Below, one piece after another: positions 9,420-18,738 of a stretch of DNA of 64,000 bases. Every line of letters starts with the position of its first letter. Positions within the stretch are counted from its first letter, which is position 1. The position numbers and the translations under genes were made by a program. The notes beneath the pieces are model-generated. The model was not told where the DNA came from. It searched no databases and saw only the letters and a program-made list of their open reading frames with translations. Source of the stretch: Treponema pedis (lineage in GTDB: Bacteria; Spirochaetota; Spirochaetia; Treponematales; Treponemataceae); contig NZ_CP045670.1 of the NCBI RefSeq assembly GCF_017161325.1, forward strand, positions 1,977,367 to 2,041,366. Direction: 5' to 3'.

Positions 9420-10619
9420 ATGAATAAAGACGAATTGAAAAATATGGGTTTTGCTTCAAAGCAAATCCATGCCGGTTACGAAAAAAATAAATACGGGGCG
9501 TTAGCTACCCCTATTTATCAAACGTCAACCTTTATTTTCGATTCTGCGGAACAGGGCGGAAAAAGATTTGCCCTTGAAGAAGAAGGGTATATTTATACCC
9601 GCCTGGGGAATCCTACCGCTACGGTTGTTGAGGAAAAACTTGCCTGCCTTGAAAACGGAGAAGCTTGTATATCCGCAAGCTCAGGTATGGGAGCGATTAC
9701 TTCCTGCCTTTGGACGCTTGTCAGCGCGGGCGACCATATAGTAGCAGGTAAAACCCTTTACGGTTGTACTTTTGCATATTTTAGTCACGGACTTTCACGT
9801 TTCGGAGTTGATGTTACCTTTGTGGATACGCGGAATCCCGAAAATGTACGCAAGGCAATGAAAGCGAATACTAAAGTAGTATATCTTGAAACTCCTGCAA
9901 ACCCTAATATGTATTTATGCGACATAAAAACAATCAGCGAAATTGCACATACAAATCCGGATTGTAAGGTAGTTGTGGATAATACATATATGACGCCATA
10001 TTTACAACGGCCGTTGGATTTGGGAGCCGATGTCGTCGTTCACTCGGCAACAAAATATCTGAACGGACACGGAGATGTAATTGCGGGCTTTGTTGTAGGT
10101 AAAAAAGAATTTATCGACCAAGTACGTTTTGTAGGTGTAAAAGATATGACAGGTTCCACCTTAGGCCCCTTTGAAGCCTATTTAATCGGCAGAGGTATGA
10201 AAACCTTAGACATACGTATGGAAAAACATTGTGCAAATGCTCAAAAAGTTGCCGAATTTTTAGAAACACACCCTGCCCTTGAATCGATTTACTATCCCGG
10301 GTTAAAGTCTTTTCCGCAATATGAACTTGCAAAAAAACAAATGATGTTACCGGGAGCAATGATTGCCTTTACTGTAAAAGGCGGCTGCGAAGCGGGCAGA
10401 AACTTGATGAACAGAGTAAAATTCGCTACTCTGGCGGTAAGTTTAGGGGACGCCGAAACCCTGATTCAACACCCCGCAAGTATGACGCACTCTACATATA
10501 CTCCGGAAGAAAGAGCCGCATCGGATATTGCGGAAGGTTTAGTACGCCTTTCGGTAGGGCTTGAAGATTCCAAAGATATTATAGCGGATTTAAAACAGGC
10601 TCTGGACAGTTTAAAATAA
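9420..10619 (+). CDS. megL: L-methionine gamma-lyase
   Basis: This PLP enzyme splits L-methionine into methanethiol, 2-oxobutyrate and ammonia. The 399-residue protein matches the Cys/Met-metabolism PLP family: N-terminal 'QIHAG' and '[10 protein letters not shown]', the 'YTRLGNPT' loop, and the Schiff-base lysine in '[12 protein letters not shown]'. ATG 9420 is preferred over the in-frame ATG at 9408 because the Shine-Dalgarno GGAGG (9410-9414) would lie inside the longer version. Methanethiol production is a known virulence trait of oral treponemes. The strong terminator at 10651 ends the unit. Confidence 0.92.
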   Translation: MNKDELKNMGFASKQIHAGYEKNKYGALATPIYQTSTFIFDSAEQGGKRFALEEEGYIYTRLGNPTATVVEEKLACLENGEACISASSGMGAITSCLWTLVSAGDHIVAGKTLYGCTFAYFSHGLSRFGVDVTFVDTRNPENVRKAMKANTKVVYLETPANPNMYLCDIKTISEIAHTNPDCKVVVDNTYMTPYLQRPLDLGADVVVHSATKYLNGHGDVIAGFVVGKKEFIDQVRFVGVKDMTGSTLGPFEAYLIGRGMKTLDIRMEKHCANAQKVAEFLETHPALESIYYPGLKSFPQYELAKKQMMLPGAMIAFTVKGGCEAGRNLMNRVKFATLAVSLGDAETLIQHPASMTHSTYTPEERAASDIAEGLVRLSVGLEDSKDIIADLKQALDSLK

Positions 10620-10650
10620 GACTTGTCCATATTTAACAAAAAGATTTCCT

Positions 10651-10686
10651 AAAGCCGTTTCCTCTTTAATGCAGGAAACGGCTTTT
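10651..10686 (+). terminator. Terminator after megL
   Basis: The 13-base arm 10651-10663 (centred on AAGCCGTTTCCT) pairs with AGGAAACGGCTT starting at 10673, followed by a short T-run. It lies 32 bases after the megL stop. Confidence 0.8.
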
Positions 10687-10721
10687 TAATTGTTCGGCTT
10701 GTATAAACAGTCTTAAGCTGG

Positions 10722-10800
10722 GTTTATTTTATACCGTTTCTTAGCTGATATCACAAAACGGCATAAAATAAGGCGAGCTTGCAAAGGCAAACTCGCCGGT
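10722..10800 (+). repeat. Dispersed two-hairpin intergenic repeat, copy A
   Basis: Starts GTTTATTTT, carries an imperfect CCGTTTC...AAACGG hairpin, then AATAAGG and a second hairpin (GGCGAG...CTCGCC). The same order occurs at 45676-45750 and, inverted, at 43304-43374; its right end plus the following GTGTTTTTAAGCGG is shared with 35620-35656. It lies between convergent megL and the leftward lipoprotein gene. Confidence 0.7.
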
Positions 10801-10805
10801 GTTTT

Positions 10806-10830
10806 TAAGCGGTAGTATTTCTACCGCTTA
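10806..10830. terminator. Bidirectional hairpin after the lipoprotein gene
   Basis: Arms TAAGCGGTAG (10806-10815) and CTACCGCTTA (10821-10830) pair perfectly over a 5-base loop. T/A-rich flanks on both sides fit a terminator for the leftward gene ending at 10852. The same position in repeat copy D carries a different but equally self-complementary stem. Confidence 0.6.
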
Positions 10831-10851
10831 AAATAAACCTTCTTCTAAAAC

Positions 10852-12588
10852 CTAAAACGGTTTTACGCTAAAAAGCTCCAAATTCTGTATTTCCGCAGGC
10901 CCTATCTTAAATAAGGTAGGTTTAAATTCTTTTTGGAAACCGGCTATTTTTATTCCCGCAACCCAGTTAATGGCACCTTCATGCGAAAGTTTTATAAAAC
11001 CTGAAAAGGTTCTATCTTCTTTAATGGAAACAGTAAATGCGGCAGGTAATTTATACACACCTTCCAAGCCTGTCCAAACGGTACTTGCAATACCTATATT
11101 AGGTTTTGCGGATACTGAAGGAGATGCGGATATTGAAAGGGCAAGCAGCCTCTTATCGTCCAACGAAACATGTTCGCCTCTTCCCATATAGAATACACCC
11201 TCGGTTATCGCATAGGGATTTGCAAAAGGCTTTACAAAGTCTCTTGTCAAAAATTTATTCCAATTTATATCCGCGCCCACCGCTATACCGGCACCGTACA
11301 ATGCGGTTGTTGCGATAACGAAGGGTTGAGAATCCGGGCCTTCCAATTTTAAGTCAATCGGCATTTCAAAAGTAACGGGACATGCGACCGTTACCGGTAC
11401 CGGACCTATAGCAAAAGTATAGCTGTTTTCAAAGCTGTAAGGCCCTATTTTCGCCAAATTCTGCGTAATAGCTTCGCCCAGCCTTATATCAATTTTTCCG
11501 CTCACATACACGCCCGCCATCAAGTCCGCCTCAATATGCGACCAGCTGATAACAAAACGTCCGTGCAAACCTATGGAAGTATCCAAACTGACATTTTGAT
11601 ACTTACTCAACTCCTGCTGAAAATGTTCCATAGGAATTTCTACAAAGGTCTTATATTTTTTAAACAGCTGGTCAATCCGCTCTTTTTCTTTAAGATAATC
11701 TTCATAGCTTTCCGCAACGGAAGGAAGCCCGTTCCCCTTTGCGCGCGAAGCCGTCCAGCTGGCAAGCGGTAAAACATCTGCAACGGATACCGGTTCGGCA
11801 ACTATATCCTTATCCTCTACGGCTCGAGCGGAACCGGTTTGACTTACATTTGCGGTTTTAAAATATGAGCCCGCTTCGCTGTCAAGCACGAAGTCATCGT
11901 CCGACAAACCGTAAACTACAGCGCGGGTAGTAGAATTGGGTTCATACTTTGAATAAATAAACTTGCCGTCGGGGTTAATACCTATCAAACCGGAAGGATA
12001 GGAGCCGCCGTACTGTTCCACTATAACGGCAAACATTGTAGTAACAAGTTTTTCCTTTGAACTTAAAAAGGTTAAATATAAGGCATTTTCAAACCCGGCT
12101 CTTGTTGTCTTCGGGTTGTAATAATGAATATCATTTACACCGTCGCCGTTAATATCCGCCTGCTCTCCAACTGCAAGCTTATATTCCCTTTGGGTTTGTC
12201 CTCCGTTCTTATCGAACAATACAACGGAAAACCCCAGTTTTTCCGAATCAACATCTAAAACCTTTAAAATACCGAAGCGTTCATCATCGGCATTATCCGT
12301 ATAGATAACGGCATCTTCCTCGCTGCGCTGAGCTACGGTACCGAAACGTACTGCAATTACGGCTCCTTTAACCAAATGCCCGCCTGAAGGATTATCGGGA
12401 TTATAAAGCACGCTGCCTCCCATATAGGCTTGCTCGCTCAGATACGGCATATCAACGGTTCTGGATAAAGATACCGTATTGGAAGTTTCCAAATCGGTAG
12501 GCAAAACCGAAACTGTACAAGTTACAATACCTATAACGGATACTGCAATTAAAGCTACATACAATAACCTCTTCTTCATAGTCATCAT
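10852..12588 (-). CDS. Putative lipoprotein, function unknown (578 aa)
   Basis: ATG at 12588 is preferred: GGGGGA lies 4-5 bases before it, inside the longer frame that begins at 12600. The N-terminus MMTMKKR plus a hydrophobic stretch ends in GIVTC, a relaxed spirochaetal lipobox, so the protein is probably lipidated and exported. The mature part mixes beta-rich segments, an EF-hand-like 'DINGDGVNDIHYY' (calcium-loop-like) around residue 150, and a helical stretch near residues 295-340. No known enzyme motif is visible. It is a single-gene unit, divergent from the phosphoribosyltransferase gene. Confidence 0.75.
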   Translation of the reverse strand: MMTMKKRLLYVALIAVSVIGIVTCTVSVLPTDLETSNTVSLSRTVDMPYLSEQAYMGGSVLYNPDNPSGGHLVKGAVIAVRFGTVAQRSEEDAVIYTDNADDERFGILKVLDVDSEKLGFSVVLFDKNGGQTQREYKLAVGEQADINGDGVNDIHYYNPKTTRAGFENALYLTFLSSKEKLVTTMFAVIVEQYGGSYPSGLIGINPDGKFIYSKYEPNSTTRAVVYGLSDDDFVLDSEAGSYFKTANVSQTGSARAVEDKDIVAEPVSVADVLPLASWTASRAKGNGLPSVAESYEDYLKEKERIDQLFKKYKTFVEIPMEHFQQELSKYQNVSLDTSIGLHGRFVISWSHIEADLMAGVYVSGKIDIRLGEAITQNLAKIGPYSFENSYTFAIGPVPVTVACPVTFEMPIDLKLEGPDSQPFVIATTALYGAGIAVGADINWNKFLTRDFVKPFANPYAITEGVFYMGRGEHVSLDDKRLLALSISASPSVSAKPNIGIASTVWTGLEGVYKLPAAFTVSIKEDRTFSGFIKLSHEGAINWVAGIKIAGFQKEFKPTLFKIGPAEIQNLELFSVKPF

Positions 12589-12756
12589 TCTTTCCCCCAT
12601 AATTTAAGAAAACCGCACAAAATCCGCTATAATGCGTACAATGTGCCGTTCCCCGTCTGTCAATAATTTCCTTAACTTATAATATAAGGCCTGAAAGCTC
12701 ATTCTGTCAATAGGTTTATTTACGATTTTGGATATAATAATCGCAAAATTTTGCCT

Positions 12757-12803
12757 TACGCCTCTCCTTGCAAAAAAAACGGAAAAATGATATAATTTTA
12801 CCT
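12757..12803 (+). promoter_or_regulatory. Promoter of the phosphoribosyltransferase gene
   Basis: A TTGCAA box begins about 12768 and is followed, after 17 bases, by TATAAT at 12791-12796. The start codon is 25 bases further on (12822), so the mRNA would have a short leader with a weak AGGG ribosome site. Confidence 0.55.
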
Positions 12804-12821
12804 TTAAAATAGGGTAAACTG

Positions 12822-13424
12822 ATGAAAGAATTTATAACTTACAACACTGTACGCGATAACGGCCTCCTTCTTGCAAGAAAAATGTATGATGAAAATTATA
12901 TTCCCGATATAATTTATACTTCAATGCGTGGAGGCGCTTACTTGGGAAACATATTAAGCGAATTTTTTAAACTTGCTTATAAAAATAAAAAAAGAATTTT
13001 ATATTCCACAGTAGTTGCCCATTCATATTCAAACATACACGAAAACACCGAAGTTACCTTGGACGGCTGGACCTTTCCTCCTGAAAAATTGCCGCCCGAT
13101 GCCTCCGTGTTGATTGTAGACGATATTTTCGATTCAGGTGCGACTATAAATTATTTGGTAAACGACTTAATTAAACGCGGCTTGTACAAAGAAAATATAA
13201 AGGTAGCCGTTCACGATTATAAATACTTTCACAGCAGTAAAGAACAGTACGAAATTCAGCCGGATTATTGGTGCAGAAAACACGATATTCACAATAAAGA
13301 TGAAGATATTTGGATTCATTACATGAGCCATGAACTCGTAGGGCTTTCTGAAACCGAACTTGAAGAATACTATTACAAACGCAACCCTTCATTACGGGAA
13401 GTTTTTAAAGGAATAGAGCTTTGA
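12822..13424 (+). CDS. Phosphoribosyltransferase (purine type)
   Basis: The 13-residue PRPP-binding motif is clear: VLIVDDIFDSGAT at about residues 92-104, and 'SMRGGAYLG' upstream corresponds to the PPi loop. The order and length (200 aa) fit the hypoxanthine/xanthine-guanine salvage group, which joins a free purine base to PRPP. The C-terminal half carries 'PDYWCRKHDIHN', resembling the hood region, but base specificity cannot be read. The gene ends in a TTGA overlap with the following surface-protein gene, so they are translationally coupled. Confidence 0.85.
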   Translation: MKEFITYNTVRDNGLLLARKMYDENYIPDIIYTSMRGGAYLGNILSEFFKLAYKNKKRILYSTVVAHSYSNIHENTEVTLDGWTFPPEKLPPDASVLIVDDIFDSGATINYLVNDLIKRGLYKENIKVAVHDYKYFHSSKEQYEIQPDYWCRKHDIHNKDEDIWIHYMSHELVGLSETELEEYYYKRNPSLREVFKGIEL

Positions 13425-15541
13425 AAATAAAATTCTTTTTCGTTTTTTTATCTTTTACTTTCTTTATTTGTGCCTCGGATTTACCTGAATTAAAAATAGA
13501 GAAAAAATATAATGAAAACGGAATGGACATTTACTTACACAATACGGAATACAAAGAAGCTAATTATAAACTTTATAACCCGTTTTATAAAACTTACGGG
13601 AACGGTAAACTGAAACAAAAAGAAAAACTTTACATTCCTTACGGTACGGAAATTTGTATTTGGTTAAAAACAAAGAGCGGTAAAAATTCCCGAATAACTC
13701 ATTTTATTGCCAAACCGAAAGAAGAAACCGAAATAATACAGGTTATAAATCCTGTTGCCGGAATATGGAAGGAAAAACAAATTCTATTTATTGACGCCGA
13801 AAAAAAAACGGAAGTTATGTATTCCGTAGACGGAAGCGACCCTTCGCAATTCGGCCTTTTATACACTGAACCCGTTTTAATAGAAAAAACCGGTAACGTT
13901 AATTTAAAAATTAAGGCTATAAGCGAAGACGGAACCGTAAACGAAAAAGAAATAAATTATACCGTTTCCGATTCGGGAGCACCCTCTCCGGAATTCAGTA
14001 CGGTAAAACCGGAAAGCGGTACGGAAAAAACATCTTTTAAAATTTTAAACTGGTATTTTATAGAATTCTCTCAGGATTCTTCCGTGTACTGGTTTAAAGG
14101 AAGCGTCAAAGATAAAGATGTTTTACAAAAAGAAAAATTTAAAATTTATGACGGGCCCGTTTTTACGGAGCGGAATGAAGATGAGATTTTGTACTGGTAT
14201 TGTAAAGAAATCGAAAACGGAAAAATAAATAAAATAGAACTTCCTAAAAAACCTGAACTTTCAGGCTGTCCTTTACACCCCGTAAACTCAAATGTAGAAC
14301 TTATGTTCGAAGATTTACGCTTTTCTTACTTTTCGGATTTAACCGAATTTAAAAACGGAAAACTTAATTTCGATACCGCCGTAAAAACCGAAAAAGAATT
14401 TAATGTTAAAATAACGGCCTTTCTCGGCGGAATTATGCACGGCGAATTTAATGTAAAATTTAAAATCGATAAATTGCCGCCGCCTAAGCCCAATGTAGTT
14501 TTTAATCCATCTTTTTCACCCTCAAACAAAGAAGTAAAAATAAACTTTCAGGAAATTCCCGAGGCTGAACTTATTGCGGAAATTTCTCCTAAAGATTATA
14601 CGCGCTCAAAAAATCAAATTATTTTAACTGGTTCGGAAGAAGGACGTACATTATATTCAATAAATATTTACAATAAAGATTTTGCGGGAAATAAAAGCCC
14701 CTCAATTATAAAAGAATTTATCATTGAAAAAAATGCGCTTTATGTGGATACGAATTCGGGAAGTAAAAATGCTGAAGGCACACCGTCCGACCCCTTTTCT
14801 TCCGTTACGGACGCGGTTAATTATATAAATAAAATTTCATTTGCAAAAAACGGTAAAAAGACCGAATCTGAAAAGTGGAAGATTTTTTTACGAGGCGACA
14901 GTATTTTAAATGAAGCGATTTTAATTACAAAAAACATAAAACTAATTTCTGCGGAAAAAAGAGCCGTTATCCGTTTTTCCAAAAATGCAGGTTTTGTAAT
15001 AAACGGCTCTTCTTTTGAAATGGAAAACATTGATGTTTTCAGACGCGAACGGCCAGAAGAGCCGAGAGAGGTTCCTGTAATTTATGCGTCAAACGCTGCT
15101 GTAAAATTAAGCGGAGTAAAAATACACACGGTAGAAGGAGGCTCGGCTGTAAGAGCCGTTTATTCTCATTTGGACTGCTCAAATACCGGAGTTATTTCGG
15201 AACAAACGGATTACTGCGTTTTATTTAATTTAAACAATTCTTCCGCAGTTATACGGAATACCAACTTTACGGGTAAAGGAAGCTCCGTTGCGGCTCTTTC
15301 CTGTTCAAAATGCAATATTGAACTTGATGAAATTACTTCAAACCTTACTCCCGGTTTTACCGCAAGATTTTTGGAAGCATGGGATTCCGAAATCGGTTTG
15401 GGTAAGTTAAACTGTATACGCAATCCGGAAACAAAAAACAACAAAGATACTGCAATTTGGTATAACCGCAATTCCAAACTGGATATAAAATATAATCCGA
15501 TTGTACGCGGTTATGCAAAACCTATAGAGCGGGAACCGTAA
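13421..15541 (+). CDS. Large secreted protein with chitobiase-like and parallel beta-helix regions
   Basis: TTG start overlapping the previous stop (TTGA), with AAAGGA about nine bases before. A signal peptide ends near residue 20. Around residues 125-185 is a 'YSVDGSDPS...Y..P' unit as in CHB_HEX_C/FN3-like domains; a second Ig-like region is near 340-435 ('DFAGNKSP'). From about residue 440 the 'ALYVDTNSGS...GTPSDPFSSVTDAV' segment is the classic entry to a DUF1565/right-handed beta-helix, followed by repeating short strands. Such proteins are usually cell-surface or periplasmic. No catalytic residues are recognisable. Confidence 0.8.
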   Translation: MKIKFFFVFLSFTFFICASDLPELKIEKKYNENGMDIYLHNTEYKEANYKLYNPFYKTYGNGKLKQKEKLYIPYGTEICIWLKTKSGKNSRITHFIAKPKEETEIIQVINPVAGIWKEKQILFIDAEKKTEVMYSVDGSDPSQFGLLYTEPVLIEKTGNVNLKIKAISEDGTVNEKEINYTVSDSGAPSPEFSTVKPESGTEKTSFKILNWYFIEFSQDSSVYWFKGSVKDKDVLQKEKFKIYDGPVFTERNEDEILYWYCKEIENGKINKIELPKKPELSGCPLHPVNSNVELMFEDLRFSYFSDLTEFKNGKLNFDTAVKTEKEFNVKITAFLGGIMHGEFNVKFKIDKLPPPKPNVVFNPSFSPSNKEVKINFQEIPEAELIAEISPKDYTRSKNQIILTGSEEGRTLYSINIYNKDFAGNKSPSIIKEFIIEKNALYVDTNSGSKNAEGTPSDPFSSVTDAVNYINKISFAKNGKKTESEKWKIFLRGDSILNEAILITKNIKLISAEKRAVIRFSKNAGFVINGSSFEMENIDVFRRERPEEPREVPVIYASNAAVKLSGVKIHTVEGGSAVRAVYSHLDCSNTGVISEQTDYCVLFNLNNSSAVIRNTNFTGKGSSVAALSCSKCNIELDEITSNLTPGFTARFLEAWDSEIGLGKLNCIRNPETKNNKDTAIWYNRNSKLDIKYNPIVRGYAKPIEREP

Positions 15542-15542
15542 A

Positions 15543-16142
15543 ATGCTTTGCGGGATAGATGAAGCAGGACGCGGCCCTTTGGCAGGTCCCGTAACGGCTG
15601 CGGCCGTAATATTACCAGATGATTTTGAAGTTTCAATATTACGGGATTCAAAAAAACTGACTGAAAATCGGCGCGAAAAAATAAGAAAAATAATTTATTC
15701 AAAAACCTTTTTTTGGAGTATAGGCTGGGCATCAAACGAAGAAATAGATAAAATAAATATTTTGCAGGCGACATTTTTAGCAATGGAAAGAGCGTATAAC
15801 GGTGTTTATAAAAAATTGCTTAACTTTTTTAAAGCGGAACAAAGAGCTTTTGAAAAGCCCGATATAATTGTGGACGGTAAACTGATTCCTAAAATAAATA
15901 ATTGCCGCTCGATTAAAGCCTTGGTAAAAGCCGATGATTTAATATATGAAGTTATGGCAGCTTCGATATTGGCTAAAACCGCACGGGATAAAATGATGAT
16001 AAGGTATTCTTGGCTTTATCCCGAATACGGCTATGAAACACACAAAGGATACGGAACAAAAAAACATATTGAAGCGATAAAAAAATTCGGAATATCGCCT
16101 ATTACAAGAAAAAGTTTTAAACTCGAAGGCATTACGGACTGA
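15543..16142 (+). CDS. rnhB: Ribonuclease HII
   Basis: Removes ribonucleotides from RNA/DNA hybrids during replication and repair. The motif GIDEAGRGPLAGPV gives the catalytic Asp6-Glu7; a third acidic residue lies in 'IIVDGKLIP' near 117, and 'MAAASILAKTARD'-type sequence (here AASILAKTARD) supplies the last. Length 199 aa is standard for RNase HII. The ATG lies one base after the stop of the preceding surface-protein gene, so it is the third member of that operon. Confidence 0.95.
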   Translation: MLCGIDEAGRGPLAGPVTAAAVILPDDFEVSILRDSKKLTENRREKIRKIIYSKTFFWSIGWASNEEIDKINILQATFLAMERAYNGVYKKLLNFFKAEQRAFEKPDIIVDGKLIPKINNCRSIKALVKADDLIYEVMAASILAKTARDKMMIRYSWLYPEYGYETHKGYGTKKHIEAIKKFGISPITRKSFKLEGITD

Positions 16143-16221
16143 AAAAAGAAAACCTATACAAATCTTATCTAAAGCTTTTTTTTATAAAACCGATATTTAG
16201 AGTATTCAAGGAGAGTTTAAT

Positions 16222-16893
16222 ATGCGTAAAGCCGTTTTTTGTTTTTTATTTACCCTTTCCTGTCTTTTTATATATGCAGGTGATATTGCTAATTTCGTAA
16301 ACTTGGGGTTTTCTTCGGACGGAACTAAATTTGCTTTCGGCGAGCACGGGTTAACCGACGAAACATATCAAGCATACGCAAACATATATTGTATTGATGT
16401 AATAGATAACAGTTTTTTACCTTCAGGTTATTTTAAAACAAGCCCCACAAAAGAAACCGGCGGAAAAGAAAGCAAAAATGTTTTTTTATCGCTTTTAGAC
16501 AGAGCAAATTACTCTCTTGATAAATGGAACATAAAACAAAAAAACGAAGGCAGAGCTATTTATGTTTCCACCAATTCTACAGTAAACGAAAACACCCTTA
16601 TGTTCAGAGATTTTGAAACTGAAGACGAATATGTTGTAGTTATTCATAAAGACAAAAAATCCGATATGGAAGCGGCATTTTATATTACCGTTGAAATTAT
16701 AAGACCTAACGGTTCAAAAATAACAAAAGAAATAGGGCAAAAAGGAAAATTTAGAACCGGTATAAGAGATTATTCCATAAAAAAGATAATTATCGATAAT
16801 ACAAATACAAGTCTTATTTTTGTAATCGAAAAACATTTATATACAAAATCGGGTATTTCAATACGCTATATGGCCGAAGCCGTTAAACTGTAA
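16222..16893 (+). CDS. DUF2259-type secreted protein
   Basis: Signal peptide (residues 1-19, ending YAGD) and a 223-residue mature-sized protein. The start of the mature part, 'ANFVNLGFSSDGTKFAFGEHG', matches the DUF2259 predicted secreted family, which is common in treponemes. No enzymatic motif is seen. AAGGAGAG lies before the ATG. It stands 80 bases after rnhB and 175 bases before the next promoter. Confidence 0.7.
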   Translation: MRKAVFCFLFTLSCLFIYAGDIANFVNLGFSSDGTKFAFGEHGLTDETYQAYANIYCIDVIDNSFLPSGYFKTSPTKETGGKESKNVFLSLLDRANYSLDKWNIKQKNEGRAIYVSTNSTVNENTLMFRDFETEDEYVVVIHKDKKSDMEAAFYITVEIIRPNGSKITKEIGQKGKFRTGIRDYSIKKIIIDNTNTSLIFVIEKHLYTKSGISIRYMAEAVKL

Positions 16894-17030
16894 TTTAAAA
16901 CCAAAGTTTTAAAATAAACTCTTACAATTTTTACTTTACATAAGACCTCAAGCACAACCTCGGCGTGGAAATCCCCGTATGTCATAAGTGCGGAATAAGT
17001 TTTTACGGCAAACGATGATTCTTTTTCCTC

Positions 17031-17059
17031 TTGACTTTTCCGTGCTTTTGATATACTAT
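17031..17059 (+). promoter_or_regulatory. Leaderless-type promoter of the ABC-F gene
   Basis: TTGACT at 17031-17036, 17-base spacer, TACTAT at 17054-17059, and only eight bases to the ATG at 17068. No Shine-Dalgarno sequence is present. An alternative -10, TATACT at 17052-17057, has a 15-base spacer. Confidence 0.55.
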
Positions 17060-17067
17060 CCGTTAAA

Positions 17068-18723
17068 ATGATTACTATAAGCGATTTAAGTTTAAAATTC
17101 GGCGATAAGCCTCTTTTCAAGGACGTTAATTTAAAATTTACAAAGGGCAATTGCTACGGAATTATAGGTGCCAACGGTGCGGGAAAATCCACTTTTTTAA
17201 AAATTCTTTCAGGAGAATTGGAACACGATTCGGGAGAATTCAGTATTACACCGGGGGAGCGTATGGCGGTTTTAAGGCAGGACCACTTCGCCTTCGACCG
17301 GTATGCCGTAAAAGACACGGTTTTTATGGGCTACCCGAAACTTTATTCCATTATGAAAGAACGCGAAGCGATTTATGCAAAACCGGACTTTTCCGAAGAA
17401 GACGGAATAAGAGCTTCGGAACTTGAAGGCGAATTTGCCGATTTAAACGGCTGGGAGGCGGAAAACCAAATAGAGCAAATTCTTTCGGGATTGGGGCTTG
17501 ATGAAAATTATCATGACAGAATGATGAGCGAACTCGATGAGGGGCAAAAGGTACGCGTGCTTTTAGCTCAAGCTATTTTCGGAACACCGGACATTCTTTT
17601 ATTGGACGAGCCTACAAACGGTTTGGATTTGGAATCCATTGCATGGCTTGAAGAATTTTTAATCGATTTTCCCAATATCATCATAGTAGTTTCGCACGAC
17701 AGGCATTTTTTAAATACTGTTTGTACTCATATTTGCGATATAGATTACGGAAAAATAAGGCTTTATTCGGGAAATTACGACTTTTGGTATCAAATGAGCC
17801 AAATTATGCAAAGACAGGCAAAAGACCAACAAAAAAAACGCGAAGAAAAAATGAAAGACTTACGCGAGTTTATCTTACGTTTTGCTTCAAATGCCGCAAA
17901 GAGCCGTCAAGCTACCAGCCGTAAAAAAGTTTATGATAAACTTGCTCTTGAAGAAATTGAAGTTACAACCAGAAAATTTCCTTATGTAAACTTTAAACCT
18001 AATAGAGAAATAGGAAACAATGTTGTACGTGCGGAAAAAATTTTTTATAAGACGAAGGACAGCGGAACCGAAAAAGGTTTGCAGCTTTTAAACGATTTTT
18101 CTTTTACCGTAAATAAAACCGATAAAATTGCCTTTGTAGGACAGGAGCATAATTCAAAATCGGCTTTATTCGATATTCTTACGGGAAAAATAACAGCCGA
18201 TTCGGGAGACATATATTGGGGGCAAACCGTTTCTTACTCTTATCTGAGTAAAGATACTTCCGAGTATTTTGAAAACGAGTTAAATATTACGGAATGGTTA
18301 AAACAATACTCGCCCGAGCAGGACGATGCTTATGTGCGCGGCTTTTTAGGCAGAATGCTTTTTTCAGGCGATGAATCTTTAAAGCCCGTAAAAGTTTTGT
18401 CCGGAGGAGAAAAGGTTCGCTGTATGTTAAGTAAACTTATGCTTTCCGGCGCGAATGTTTTAATTTTAGATGAACCTACAAATCACTTGGACCTTGAGGC
18501 TATAACAAGTTTAAACGACGCTTTAGTGTCTTTTCCCGGGGTTATTCTTTTTAACTCGCACGACCATGAGTTTATTTCTTCAATAGCTAACAGAATTATA
18601 GAAATTACACCTAACGGTATAATAGACAGAATGATGAAATTCGATGATTATATAAACGATGAGCAAGTCAAACAGCTTAGAGCCGACCTTTACGGCGGCA
18701 ATATAAAAAAGCTCAGACTGTAA
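17068..18723 (+). CDS. ABC-F ATPase, YbiT type
   Basis: Two ABC domains on one chain with no membrane part, the ABC-F plan of ribosome-associated factors. Domain 1 has Walker A GANGAGKS (34-41) and Walker B LLLDEPTNGLD; the linker contains 'RFASNAAKSRQATSR', diagnostic of the YbiT branch. Domain 2 has the signature LSGGEKVR and DEPTNHLD, but its Walker A reads GQEHNSKS (about 358-365), lacking the usual G-x-G-K glycine pair. A role in translation is inferred from the family. The GH1 gene follows after 15 bases with AAGGAGG, giving a three-gene operon. Confidence 0.9.
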   Translation: MITISDLSLKFGDKPLFKDVNLKFTKGNCYGIIGANGAGKSTFLKILSGELEHDSGEFSITPGERMAVLRQDHFAFDRYAVKDTVFMGYPKLYSIMKEREAIYAKPDFSEEDGIRASELEGEFADLNGWEAENQIEQILSGLGLDENYHDRMMSELDEGQKVRVLLAQAIFGTPDILLLDEPTNGLDLESIAWLEEFLIDFPNIIIVVSHDRHFLNTVCTHICDIDYGKIRLYSGNYDFWYQMSQIMQRQAKDQQKKREEKMKDLREFILRFASNAAKSRQATSRKKVYDKLALEEIEVTTRKFPYVNFKPNREIGNNVVRAEKIFYKTKDSGTEKGLQLLNDFSFTVNKTDKIAFVGQEHNSKSALFDILTGKITADSGDIYWGQTVSYSYLSKDTSEYFENELNITEWLKQYSPEQDDAYVRGFLGRMLFSGDESLKPVKVLSGGEKVRCMLSKLMLSGANVLILDEPTNHLDLEAITSLNDALVSFPGVILFNSHDHEFISSIANRIIEITPNGIIDRMMKFDDYINDEQVKQLRADLYGGNIKKLRL

Positions 18724-18738
18724 ATTAAGGAGGCTCTT

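Noticed and set aside
12588-12600. Start at 12600 for the leftward lipoprotein
   Set aside because: It would place GGGGGA inside the gene; ATG 12588 uses it.
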